From: Micrococcaceae bacterium Sec5.8
GTDB lineage: Bacteria; Actinomycetota; Actinomycetes; Actinomycetales; Micrococcaceae
DNA: 64,000 nucleotides
Assembly (NCBI GenBank): GCA_039636775.1
Contig: CP143429.1
Span: 3,658,001 to 3,722,000 of the forward strand
Reading direction: 5' to 3'
Shown: positions 56,001-64,000 of the stretch, piece after piece
How the letters are laid out: every line of letters begins with the position of its first letter
Position numbering within the stretch: the first letter of the stretch is position 1
Made by a program: the position numbers and the translations under genes
Notes under the pieces: model-generated
Seen by the model: only the letters and a program-made list of their open reading frames with translations
What the model was told of the DNA's origin: nothing
Database searches by the model: none

Positions 56001-58013
56001 ATGAGCTCCGCCGTTGAGAACCCAGCCACTGGCACTGCAGCCGACAGCCCTGCCGCGGATGTCCCCATCCCGACCGAGGCGATCGGCCCGGACGCCACCG
56101 CGGCCGATGCACGGGCCATCACCGAGGCTGCCCGGGACACCAGCTGGGACCGGCCCAGTTTTGCCAAGGGCCTCTACCTTGGCTCCTTTGACCTCAGCCT
56201 GATCCACCCCTGGCCGGAAGCCCCCGCAGACGACGTCGAACGCGGGGAGGATTTTATGGCCCGCCTCACCGAATACTGCCGAACGATGTCCGGGCGCACT
56301 ATTGAGCGGGACGCACAAATTCCGGACGAATACCTCAAGGGCCTCGCCGAGCTGGGTGTTTTCGGCATGAAGATTCCCCGGAATTACGGCGGCCTCGGCC
56401 TCTCGCTCGTGTACTACGGACGCGCACTGGGCCTGCTGGGCTCGGTCCACCCCAGCCTCGGCGCCTTGCTCTCGGCACACCAGTCCATTGGCGTACCGGA
56501 GCCGGTCAAAGTGTTCGGCACCCCGGAACAGAAACACGAATACCTGCCGCGCTGCGCGGCCGGGGCCATTACCGCGTTCCTGCTGACAGAGCCCGACGTC
56601 GGCTCGGACCCTGCCCGGATGGGCAGCACCGCCGTCCCCTCCGAAGACGGGAAGTCCTACCTCTTGGACGGTGTTAAGCTCTGGACCACCAACGGCGTGA
56701 TCGCCGAACTCGTGGTGGTCATGGCGGTGGTTCCCTCCCACACAGGCGATGACGGCACCGTGCACAAGGGCGGAATCAGCGCCTTCGTCGTCGAGATGGA
56801 CTCCCCCGGCATCACGGTGGAAAACCGCAATGCGTTCATGGGCCTGCGCGGCATCGAGAACGGTGTCACCCGGTTCCACCAGGTCCGGGTGCCCGCCGCC
56901 AACCGCCTGGGCCGCGAGGGCCAGGGCCTGAAGATTGCCCTCAGCACGCTTAACACCGGCCGGCTCGCGCTTCCTGCACTCTGCGTCGCCTCGGGGCGGT
57001 GGAGCCTGAAGATCGCCCGTGAGTGGTCCAATGCCCGCACCCAGTGGGGCCGCCCGGTGGGCGAACATGAAGCCGTGGGCAAGAAGATCGCTTTCATTGC
57101 GGCCAGCTCTTTCGCACTCGACGCGGTCTTCGAGTTGACCGCCGAGATGGCCGATGCCGGCCAAAAGGACGTCCGGATCGAGGCCGCTCTGGCCAAGCTG
57201 TGGTCCACCGAGATCAGCTGCCGGATCGCCGATGAATTGGTCCAGATCCGCGGCGGCCGCGGCTTTGAGACGGCGGACTCGCTTCAGGCACGGGGTGAGC
57301 GCGCCGTGCCGGCTGAGCAGCAGTTCCGTGACCTGCGCATCAACCGCATTTTCGAGGGATCCTCGGAGATCATGAAACTGCTGATCGCCCGCGAGGCCGT
57401 GGATGCGCACCTTGCAGCGGCCGGGGACCTCGCCTCCGCGGACGCCAGCCTGTCCGAGAAGGCCAGGGCCGCGGTCGGAGCGTCCGGTTTCTACGCAAAA
57501 TGGCTGCCCAAGCTGGTGGCCGGGGCCGGCATGGACCCGCGGTCCTACACCGAATTTGGCCGGCTCGCGAAACAGTTGCGCTTCGTGGAGCGGTCCTCCC
57601 GGCGGCTGGCGCGGCAGACGTTCTATGGCATGGGTCGGTGGCAGGCGAAGCTTGAGCACAAGCAGGCGTTCCTGGGCCGGATCGTGGATATCGGTGCCGA
57701 GCTGTTTGCCATGGCCGCGTCCTGTTCCCGGGCGGAAATGCTGTTGCGGACCACCCCGGAGAAAGGGGCTTCCGCCTACGAACTCGCCGAGGCGTTTTGC
57801 GAACAGGCCCGGGTGCGGGTTGATGAGTATTTTGATCAGCTCTGGAGGAACACCGACGACAGCGACCTGGTTGTCTCCCGACATGTCCTGGCCGGGAACC
57901 ATGAATGGCTGGAGGCTGGCGTGCTGGATCAGTCCGAGGGCACCGGTCCGTGGATAGCCGACGCCGGCCCGCGCGCGTCGGTCAAGCCGAATCTGCACCG
58001 GAAATACCGTTGA
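56001..58013 (+). CDS. Acyl-CoA dehydrogenase, long form
   Basis: 670 aa, far longer than the common 380 aa, with extra N- and C-terminal regions as in large actinobacterial FadE proteins. FAD-dependent first step of beta-oxidation. Motifs LTEPDVGSDPARMG (about 194-207), the FAD-contact region, and IFEGSSEIMK (about 449-458) whose Glu is the predicted catalytic base. AGAGGAG lies about 8 nt before ATG 56001. No beta-oxidation partners are adjacent; substrate length is unknown. Confidence 0.9.
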   Translation: MSSAVENPATGTAADSPAADVPIPTEAIGPDATAADARAITEAARDTSWDRPSFAKGLYLGSFDLSLIHPWPEAPADDVERGEDFMARLTEYCRTMSGRTIERDAQIPDEYLKGLAELGVFGMKIPRNYGGLGLSLVYYGRALGLLGSVHPSLGALLSAHQSIGVPEPVKVFGTPEQKHEYLPRCAAGAITAFLLTEPDVGSDPARMGSTAVPSEDGKSYLLDGVKLWTTNGVIAELVVVMAVVPSHTGDDGTVHKGGISAFVVEMDSPGITVENRNAFMGLRGIENGVTRFHQVRVPAANRLGREGQGLKIALSTLNTGRLALPALCVASGRWSLKIAREWSNARTQWGRPVGEHEAVGKKIAFIAASSFALDAVFELTAEMADAGQKDVRIEAALAKLWSTEISCRIADELVQIRGGRGFETADSLQARGERAVPAEQQFRDLRINRIFEGSSEIMKLLIAREAVDAHLAAAGDLASADASLSEKARAAVGASGFYAKWLPKLVAGAGMDPRSYTEFGRLAKQLRFVERSSRRLARQTFYGMGRWQAKLEHKQAFLGRIVDIGAELFAMAASCSRAEMLLRTTPEKGASAYELAEAFCEQARVRVDEYFDQLWRNTDDSDLVVSRHVLAGNHEWLEAGVLDQSEGTGPWIADAGPRASVKPNLHRKYR

Positions 58014-58176
58014 GCGGGAGCGTCGGCGCCAGACAACCCGGCGGAGGGAAATAGTAAGCATCCTTGCTACCTTGTACCGCCCGTGCTTAGCTGGACACGA
58101 TTCGAACGCCGGCCCGCGCCTTGCGGCAACGGGCCCAACAACGGACCCGCAATTTCAGTGAAAGTGAGCAGTCCTC
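58014..58176. other. Short intergenic region with near-palindrome
   Basis: 163 bp. An imperfect inverted sequence AGTAAGCATCCTTGCTAC (58053-58070) resembles palindromes sometimes seen before actinobacterial membrane-protein genes. No gene. Confidence 0.4.
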
Positions 58177-59031
58177 ATGAGCAGCCCAGTAGGCCCCGAA
58201 GATCGCGATCCTCGACGCGTCCGGAACGAGGAAGCAGGCGCCAGCCAGGACGCCCGGGTCCACGACGCCCGCCAAGAGGCAGACCGCCGCGAGGACACCC
58301 GCACCACCGAAACCCGTGTCATCCCCACCGGAGCCGGGACCACCGCACCCACCCGCGCTCAGGATGTGGTCCGCACCGGGCCGGTGACCGCCGTGCGCCA
58401 CGAAGAGCCGGTGCGCCAGGACCAGCCGGCTTATGAGACCGCCCCCGAGGTCCCTACCCGCGAAAGCGTCGTGGCCCGCGAGAAGGAGCAGTTCGGCGGC
58501 ATCAAAGTTGGCTCCGCATTCTTCGGCTGGCTCGCGGCCACCGGCATGGCCGTGTTGCTGACCGCGCTGGTCGCGGCCGCCGGCACGGCCGTCGGGCTTG
58601 CCACGAATACGGACGTCAATGCGGCCGTCACCTCCGGCAATGAGACGGTGGGGCTCGTCGGCATTATCGTGCTGCTGGTTATCCTCTTCGTGTCCTATTA
58701 CTGCGGCGGCTACGTCGCGGGCCGGATGGCGCGCTTCAACGGCACCAAACAAGGCTTCATGGTGTGGGTCTGGGCGCTCATCGTCGCGGTGATCGTCGCC
58801 ATTCTCGGCGTGGTGGCCGGCCAGAAGTACAACGTCCTGGCGCAGCTCAACAGCTTCCCGCGCATTCCGGTCAACGAGGGTGCATTGACCACCACCAGTG
58901 TCATTGCCGCGGTGGTGGTGGCTGCGGTGGCCCTTGTCGGCGCCGTCCTCGGCGGAACGGCCGGCATGCACTTCCACCGCAAGGTGGACCGCGCCGGGTT
59001 CACCCCGGTGGACCGGGCGCGGGAACGCTAA
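58177..59031 (+). CDS. Four-helix membrane protein with charged N-terminal region
   Basis: 284 aa. Residues 1-110 are hydrophilic and rich in Arg, Glu and Thr; then four predicted helices (about 112-138, 150-180, 190-215 and 235-265), with a YYCGGYVAGRMARFNG loop resembling the YrzE/TIGR04086-type membrane family. Function unknown. Its stop codon overlaps that of the convergent YchJ-like gene (CTAA, 59028-59031). Confidence 0.7.
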   Translation: MSSPVGPEDRDPRRVRNEEAGASQDARVHDARQEADRREDTRTTETRVIPTGAGTTAPTRAQDVVRTGPVTAVRHEEPVRQDQPAYETAPEVPTRESVVAREKEQFGGIKVGSAFFGWLAATGMAVLLTALVAAAGTAVGLATNTDVNAAVTSGNETVGLVGIIVLLVILFVSYYCGGYVAGRMARFNGTKQGFMVWVWALIVAVIVAILGVVAGQKYNVLAQLNSFPRIPVNEGALTTTSVIAAVVVAAVALVGAVLGGTAGMHFHRKVDRAGFTPVDRARER

Positions 59032-59486
59032 GAGACACCATCAAGGTAATACCAGCGGCGGTCAACCCGCAGGAAGCGGCTCGTCTCGTGGTGGACGCCG
59101 CGTTCGCCGCCGTGCCGGTAATGGGCCCTGAACTCGACGGTCCCCTCTGTATCAAATGGTCCGCCGCCTAAGGTGGAGACGATATCCAGCCGACGCCACG
59201 TGGTACCGGGCTCCAAGTCCACCACGCCCGGCCGTGAGTCCGGATGCCAGGTCCGCAAGAGGTAGCCGGCGTCGAGCACCACGAAGGCGCTGTACCGGGA
59301 GCGCATCAGCTCCTCGGCTGTTGCAGCGTGCGCTCCACCGCTGTGGTACCGGCCACAGCACTCGGCGTACTGTTCACCCCTAAGGCAGGGGCAGTTGCCA
59401 AGGAACGGGACCGGGACGGGCCCGAGGGCACCCGGGCTGCTGGCTGCTGGGGGTGTCACAGGGTCCTCTCCGGAGGCCGGGGGCAC
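59028..59486 (-). CDS. YchJ-like protein (UPF0225)
   Basis: 152 aa. An N-terminal Pro/Ala-rich stretch precedes the Cys cluster NCPCLRGEQYAECCGRYH (about residues 31-48), a probable zinc site of SEC-C type, followed by an NTF2-like domain (ELMRSRYSAFVVLDAGYLLRTWHP, and FRAHYRHGGERGVHHETSRF). The molecular role is unknown. The true start may be inside the Pro-rich region. Confidence 0.85.
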   Translation of the reverse strand: MPPASGEDPVTPPAASSPGALGPVPVPFLGNCPCLRGEQYAECCGRYHSGGAHAATAEELMRSRYSAFVVLDAGYLLRTWHPDSRPGVVDLEPGTTWRRLDIVSTLGGGPFDTEGTVEFRAHYRHGGERGVHHETSRFLRVDRRWYYLDGVS

Positions 59487-59680
59487 CGGCAGGGCTTGCT
59501 ACCGACTATAAGCCACCGTCCAGCGGCCCCGCAGGGCAGCCGGTGTAACAGCTTCGACACGACTTGGCCGGGAAGCCAGATACCTGCGTCTCCGGGGGAA
59601 AAAGTCCGTATGGTTAGGGGTGCCGTGACCCCGCCGTGCCGGCGGGCGCGTCGCTTTGAAGGCCAGTTAGGAGAGGTGAA

Positions 59681-60388
59681 ATGGGAGATCCGACAACCAT
59701 CGCCCTGAACCTGACCTTCCTTGGCACCTTGGCAGTGGCGCTCGTCATGTTCTTCGGCCTGTTTCTGGTCTTCGTGGCCACCTTGGTGATCGCGGGCCTC
59801 GGCCGGCTGTGCGCCGTGACCGTCATGGGCCTGGGGCGCGCGCTGTTCAGGACTGGCCGCAAGACCGCCGGAACCTCGCAACGGAACACCACAGTCCGGT
59901 TTGCCGGCACCATCTCGAATCGCCCGCCGGCCGAAGCGCCGAAGGCTGCCCCACCGGCCAAGCCGGCGAAGCCTGCGAAGGCCGCCAAGAACGAAGCCAC
60001 CCTTTCGCCCGGCTGGGCCGCCGCCGTTGCGCGGGCTGACCGCCGTGCCGCCGCCCGCGCCAAGGCGGAAGCAGCGCCCACGGTCAGGGTCTCTGTGCGC
60101 GAACTGCCGGACCCCGCCGCGCCGGCGCGCGACCTCACCGCCGTCGCACCGCTGGTGGCATCGGCCACCGACCCGAACGGCCGGCCCGGCACCAGGCCGG
60201 CCGCCTTCAAGAAGGCGCCGGTGCCCGCTGTGAACTCCCTGCTGGACACGGGCTCGCTGGTATCCCGCCCCGGCCGGTTGCCGCTGCCCCTAAAATCCCA
60301 GGGTGCGCCCGCGGCCGAAACCGCAGGCCAGCAGGCCAACCACCGGCCCAAGTCCGCGGCCCAGGCCCAGGAACGCAAAGCCGGCTGA
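59681..60388 (+). CDS. Membrane-anchored protein with Ala/Pro-rich tail
   Basis: 235 aa. Two predicted N-terminal helices (about residues 8-60) and a long, basic, Ala/Pro/Lys-rich cytoplasmic tail with little regular structure. AGGAG lies 8 nt before ATG 59681. Not recognised as a named family; the hydrophobic block resembles that of the protein at 55598-55936. Confidence 0.65.
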   Translation: MGDPTTIALNLTFLGTLAVALVMFFGLFLVFVATLVIAGLGRLCAVTVMGLGRALFRTGRKTAGTSQRNTTVRFAGTISNRPPAEAPKAAPPAKPAKPAKAAKNEATLSPGWAAAVARADRRAAARAKAEAAPTVRVSVRELPDPAAPARDLTAVAPLVASATDPNGRPGTRPAAFKKAPVPAVNSLLDTGSLVSRPGRLPLPLKSQGAPAAETAGQQANHRPKSAAQAQERKAG

Positions 60389-60428
60389 GGTCTTACCCCC
60401 GGCAGCCAAGTCGGCTACGGTGAAACCC

Positions 60429-61433
60429 ATGGAATTCAGATACCTCGGGAACAGCGGCTTCAAAATATCGGAAATCACCTTCGGCAACTGGCTCACCCAC
60501 GGGTCGCAGGTGGAGAACCAGGTCGCCACCCAGTGCGTCCGGGCTGCGCTGGACGCCGGCATCAGCACCTTCGACACCGCCGACGTGTACGCCAATACGG
60601 CGGCGGAGACCGTGCTGGGTGAGGCCCTCCGGGAGGAGCGGCGCGAATCGGTGGAGATCTTCACCAAGGTCTTCGGCCCCACCGGCCCCAAGGGCCACAA
60701 CGATCTCGGGTTGTCCCGCAAGCACATCATGGAGGCCATCAACGGGTCGCTGACCCGGCTGCAGACCGACTACGTGGACCTGTACCAGGCCCACCGCTAT
60801 GACTACGAAACCCCGCTGGAAGAGACCATGCAGGCCTTCGCGGACATCGTGCGGCAGGGCAAGGCCCTCTACATCGGCGTCAGCGAATGGACCGCCAACC
60901 AGATCCGCGACGGCCACGCCCTCGCGAAGGACCTTGGCTTCCAGCTGATTTCCAACCAGCCGCAGTACTCCATGCTGTGGCGGGTCATCGAGGCCGAGGT
61001 TGTGCCAACGTCAGAGGAGCTCGGCCTGTCGCAGATCGTCTGGTCCCCCATGGCGCAGGGTGTGCTGAGCGGGAAATACCACCCCGGCAAACCGGCCCCG
61101 GAGGGCAGCCGCGCCACGGACGCCAAGGGCGGATCCAAGATGATCGAGCGCTGGATGTCCGACGAAGTCCTCACCGGTGTGCAGCAGCTCAAGCCAATCG
61201 CGGACGAGGCCGGGCTGACCATGGCCCAGCTGAGCATCGCCTGGGTCCTGCAGAACAAGAATGTTGCCTCCGCCATTATGGGCGCCTCCCGGCCTGAGCA
61301 GATCGAAAAGAACGTCGCGGCAGCCGGCGTCAAGCTGGACGCCGGGATCATGGACAAAATCGACGCCGCAATCGGCGCCCTGGCCGAACGCGACCCGGCA
61401 CAGACCAAGTCTCCCGCCTCCCGGGAGGCCTAG
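60429..61433 (+). CDS. Aldo/keto reductase, Kv-beta / YghZ-like
   Basis: 334 aa. MEFRYLGNSGFKISEITFGNW, FDTADVYANTAAETVLGEAL with Asp and Tyr, EIFTKVFGP with Lys, and YQAHRYDYETPLEETM are the AKR catalytic tetrad contexts; the C-terminus AIMGASRPEQIEKNVAA binds NADP. ATG 60429 begins the conserved sequence; upstream frame is spurious. Likely reduces aldehydes such as methylglyoxal (inference from the YghZ group). Confidence 0.9.
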   Translation: MEFRYLGNSGFKISEITFGNWLTHGSQVENQVATQCVRAALDAGISTFDTADVYANTAAETVLGEALREERRESVEIFTKVFGPTGPKGHNDLGLSRKHIMEAINGSLTRLQTDYVDLYQAHRYDYETPLEETMQAFADIVRQGKALYIGVSEWTANQIRDGHALAKDLGFQLISNQPQYSMLWRVIEAEVVPTSEELGLSQIVWSPMAQGVLSGKYHPGKPAPEGSRATDAKGGSKMIERWMSDEVLTGVQQLKPIADEAGLTMAQLSIAWVLQNKNVASAIMGASRPEQIEKNVAAAGVKLDAGIMDKIDAAIGALAERDPAQTKSPASREA

Positions 61434-61437
61434 GCCC

Positions 61438-62291
61438 GTGGCCGGCGCGCCCACGCTCGCCGTCACCGGGTCCACCGGGCATCTGGGGGCCTGGTGGCGC
61501 GCGGGCTGGCCGACGCCGGCAGCCGGCAACGGCTGCTCGTGCGTGACCCCGGCCGGGCACCGGAACTGCACGGAGCCGTGCCCGGCATCTTCACCTACGC
61601 TGACCGGATACTAGCCGAATCAGCCCTCAAGGGGGTGCAGACGCTGTTCATGGTGTCCGCCGCGGAGGCTGAGGACCGGCTGCAACAGCACCGCACCTTC
61701 GTGGACGCGGCGGCAGCAGCCGGGGTGCAGCACATTGTTTACACCTCGTTCTTCGGCGCCGCCCCCGACTGCACCTTCACCCTGGGCCGGGACCATTTCG
61801 CCACAGAGGAGCACATCAGGGCCTCCGGGATGGAGTTCACCTTCCTCCGGGACAACTTCTACCTGGACTTCCTGCCACTGCTGGCCGGGGACGACGGCGT
61901 CATCCGCGGACCCGCCGGGCAGGGCGCCATGGCGGCTGTGGCCCGGGCGGACATTGCCCGGTCCGCCGTGGCCGTACTCCGGGACCCCGCCCTGCACGTT
62001 GGCCGCACCTACAGCCTCACCGGTCCTGCGGATATCTCCCTGGCCACGGCCGCGGACCTCCTCACCGCCAGGACCGGCCGCACCATCACATTCCAGAACG
62101 AGACCCTGGAGGAGGCCTACGCCTCTAGGGCCCCGTTTGGGGTTGCTCGGTGGCAGGTGGACGCCTGGGTGAGCACCTACACGGCGATCGCCGCCGGGGA
62201 ACTGGCCGGGCCGACGCCGGCGGTCCACGAACTCACCGGCCGCGAGCCGCTCAGCCTGGCGCAGTTGCTGGACGATTCGCACAAGATTTAG
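61438..62291 (+). pseudogene. NmrA-like NAD(P)-binding protein gene with an apparent frameshift
   Basis: From GTG 61438 the frame reads APTLAVTGSTGHLGAW, the expected Rossmann GxxGxxG start, but continues into nonsense. From GTG 61494, in another frame, the rest reads VARGLADAGSRQRLLVRD and is a normal NmrA/SDR-a protein to 62291 (for example VQHIVYTSFFGAAP and FLRDNFY). One extra G in the run at 61485-61489 (5 G) would join them as TGSTGHLGGLVARGLADAG. Either a recent pseudogene or a sequencing error. If only the downstream part is made, 265 aa, it would lack the cofactor loop. Confidence 0.8.
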
Positions 62292-62403
62292 CGGGCGGTT
62301 GCCGGGCCGGCCCGGTATTGACGGCTTCCGGGGTGCGGCGTAGACCTGACTACAGGTGACACCGGTCCAAAACCGGGCTGGTCCGGACCAGAATCGCAGT
62401 GCC

Positions 62404-63534
62404 ATGCCAAAGCAGCTTTCCCCCCACTCGTCCATTCTGAAAACCGCGCGCTCCGGCCGGAAACCCGGGGAACACGCCGGCGAACCCAGCTACGGACCGC
62501 TGACAGGCGAGGAACTCCAGCTCGCGGCGCGGAATCATTCGCTGCCGTTGGAGGCGCTGCGGGAAGACCTGACGCCGCCGGGCCTGCATTACGCGCTCAC
62601 GCACTTCGATATCCCGTTCCTCGAGGCCGAGCGCTGGCACCTGCAGATCAGCGGGGCCGTGCAGCGGTCCCTGGAGTTGAACCTCAAAGCACTCCGCCGG
62701 GCGCCGCGGGTCAGTGTCCCTGTGACCCTCGAATGCGCCGGCAACGGCCGCTCGCTGTTACGGCCCCGGCCGCTGAGCCAGCCCTGGCTCCTCGAAGCCG
62801 TGGGCACCGCCGTCTGGACCGGAGTTCCACTCGCTTACCTGTTGACCCAGGCCGGGGTGCAGGACGGCGCCGTGGAAGTCCTGTTCACCGGTGCGGACAC
62901 GGGGATCCAGGGCGGGGTGCGGCAGCAGTTCGCCCGGAGCCTGCCGATCGCCGAGGCGCTGCGGCCTGACATCGTGCTGGCCTACCGGATGAACGGAACC
63001 GACCTGTCCCCGCAGCACGGCTACCCGGTGCGACTGGTGGTGCCCGGCTGGTACGGCATGGCCAGCGTCAAGTGGCTCTCCACGATCAAGGTCCTGACTG
63101 CACCGTTTGAGGGTTTCCAGCAGGCGGTCGCCTACCGTTACCAGCAAAACGCGGACGACGCCGGTGTCCCCGTCACCTGGATGAAAGTGCGCTCGCTCAT
63201 GATCCCGCCGGGCATCCCGGACTTCTTTACGCGGCACCGGGTGCTGCCTCCCGGCCCGGTGATGCTGGCCGGGAAGGCGTGGTCAGGCGGAGGTGCGGTC
63301 CAGCGCGTCGAGGTGGGCATCGACGGCACATGGACCCCGGCACAGCTCGAACGCCCGGCCGCCCCCTTCGCGTGGTGCGCCTGGTCCCTGCCCTGGATAG
63401 CTGATTCCGGCGAGCACGAACTGGCCTGCCGCGCCACGGACGCCAGTGGTGCCACCCAGCCGCTGGAACAGGTCTGGAACTATCAGGGCATGGGCAACAA
63501 CGCCGTCCAACGGATCAAGGTCACGGTCCAGTAG
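62404..63534 (+). CDS. Sulfite oxidase-like molybdopterin enzyme
   Basis: 376 aa. Residues about 50-270 are the oxidoreductase molybdopterin-binding domain with the molybdenum-ligand Cys111 in TLECAGNGRS and GYPVRLVVPGWYGMASVKWL; the last 120 residues form the Mo-co dimerisation domain (AGKAWSGGGAVQRVEVGIDG). No signal peptide is visible, so it may be cytoplasmic, and no haem domain is present. ATG 62404 or GTG 62356 could be the start. Substrate is presumably sulfite or a related oxyanion. Confidence 0.88.
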   Translation: MPKQLSPHSSILKTARSGRKPGEHAGEPSYGPLTGEELQLAARNHSLPLEALREDLTPPGLHYALTHFDIPFLEAERWHLQISGAVQRSLELNLKALRRAPRVSVPVTLECAGNGRSLLRPRPLSQPWLLEAVGTAVWTGVPLAYLLTQAGVQDGAVEVLFTGADTGIQGGVRQQFARSLPIAEALRPDIVLAYRMNGTDLSPQHGYPVRLVVPGWYGMASVKWLSTIKVLTAPFEGFQQAVAYRYQQNADDAGVPVTWMKVRSLMIPPGIPDFFTRHRVLPPGPVMLAGKAWSGGGAVQRVEVGIDGTWTPAQLERPAAPFAWCAWSLPWIADSGEHELACRATDASGATQPLEQVWNYQGMGNNAVQRIKVTVQ

Positions 63535-63557
63535 CGGCCCGGCCGCCCCTGCCGCCG

Positions 63558-64000
63558 CTAATAGTCAACGATCGCGCCGGCAGAAATGTTAACCGTGGCG
63601 TCGGTGATGGCACCGGCCTTGTCCGAGGCGGCGAAGCAGGCCACGTTGCCGACGTCGGCCAGCGTTGCGGTGCGGTTCAGGTGCGCGGACCTGGTGATCT
63701 CCTCGACGATCTCTTCCCGGCCCTCTGCCTGCCAGGGAATCGTCTCAACAATCCCGCCGGAGACCATGGTCACCACGCGGATTCCATGTCTGCCGAGTTC
63801 CAGCGCCCATTGCCGGCGCAGCCCTTCCATCGCGTCCAAGGCCACTTTGAAGCCCCCGAGACCGGGCAGCGTCCGGGGTCCGGAGCCGCCGAACATCAGC
63901 ACCACCCCGGAGCGTTGCTTGATCATGTGGGTGGCCGCCGCCCGGGTGGTGAGGAAATGGGTGCGGCTGGCCAGGGTGACTGGCTGAACGAAGTCATTGA
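63558..64000 (-). CDS. Short-chain dehydrogenase-like protein, N-terminus cut off
   Basis: Continues past the right edge of the window; 147 codons are visible. LASRTHFLTTRAAATHMIKQRSGVVLMF, LGRHGIRVVTMVSGGI and the C-terminal ATLADVGNVACFAASDKAGAITDATVNISAG are SDR features. The YxxxK site is not conserved: the Lys is kept in GGFK, but the position four residues before is Leu, so catalysis by the classic tyrosine is not expected. This variant occurs in some actinobacterial SDR-like proteins (recalled, not checked). Confidence 0.82.
   Translation of the reverse strand, partial: NDFVQPVTLASRTHFLTTRAAATHMIKQRSGVVLMFGGSGPRTLPGLGGFKVALDAMEGLRRQWALELGRHGIRVVTMVSGGIVETIPWQAEGREEIVEEITRSAHLNRTATLADVGNVACFAASDKAGAITDATVNISAGAIVDY

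Noticed and set aside
55893..58061. Minus-strand frame of over 700 codons opposite the acyl-CoA dehydrogenase
   Set aside because: Shadow frame; the dehydrogenase on the plus strand has all family motifs.

Overview
This 64-kb window is high-GC chromosomal DNA of an actinobacterium. Gene content and protein style (C- type ribosomal protein cluster, actinobacterial rRNA spacers without tRNA genes, an IdeR/DtxR-type iron box, CtpE-like P-type ATPase, long actinobacterial L33 and HU) suggest Micrococcaceae, most likely Arthrobacter or a close relative. The genus is inference; the 16S copies present here would settle it.

Layout. (1) 0.1-9.8 kb: a galactoside-use operon on the plus strand: lipoprotein sugar-binding protein, two MalF/MalG-type permeases, GH42 beta-galactosidase, DeoR-type repressor, GH36 alpha-galactosidase and galT, behind a clear sigma-70-like promoter with palindromic candidate operators. 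No galK or galE follows in the window. (2) 9.8-20 kb: housekeeping and redox genes: LLM flavin oxidoreductase, aldo/keto reductase, DJ-1/PfpI protein, HerA-like ATPase (DUF853/YjgR), a secreted or anchored unknown, then on the minus strand a CopD-CtaG fusion translationally coupled to a thioredoxin-NHL protein, suggesting copper or cytochrome oxidase maturation. (3) 20.1-36.3 kb: hup, then two complete rRNA operons, both minus strand, forming a direct repeat of about 6.0 kb that looks near-identical. They flank one plus-strand CtpE-like P-type ATPase. Upstream of the second operon lies rpmB-rpmG-rpsN, all zinc-free (C-) forms. (4) 36.8-44 kb: a ferric-reductase-like membrane flavoprotein, an FMN-binding protein with an SGAT flavinylation motif, and apbE, a coherent flavinylated electron-transfer set; then two SGNH hydrolase paralogues, a glutaminase fused to STAS and cyclic-nucleotide-binding domains, a MarR regulator and a YciI protein. 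(5) 44-49.3 kb: a siderophore uptake operon (binding protein, two FecCD permeases, ATPase, siderophore-interacting reductase) behind an IdeR/DtxR-like box. (6) 49.4-55.3 kb: jetA-jetB-jetC, the SMC-like core of a Wadjet/MksBEF system, with no jetD nuclease gene anywhere in the window and a small palindromic element apparently inserted in frame in jetB. (7) 55.6-64 kb: small membrane proteins, a long acyl-CoA dehydrogenase, a YchJ-like protein, a second aldo/keto reductase, an NmrA-like gene broken by an apparent single-G deletion, a molybdopterin sulfite-oxidase-like protein, and an SDR cut by the window edge.

The observations most worth a second look are the orphan jetABC cluster with its palindromic insertion, the PEGL-to-PLGL change in the P-type ATPase between the rRNA operons, and the rRNA direct repeat itself. 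All family assignments rest on reading motifs by eye; no database search was possible.
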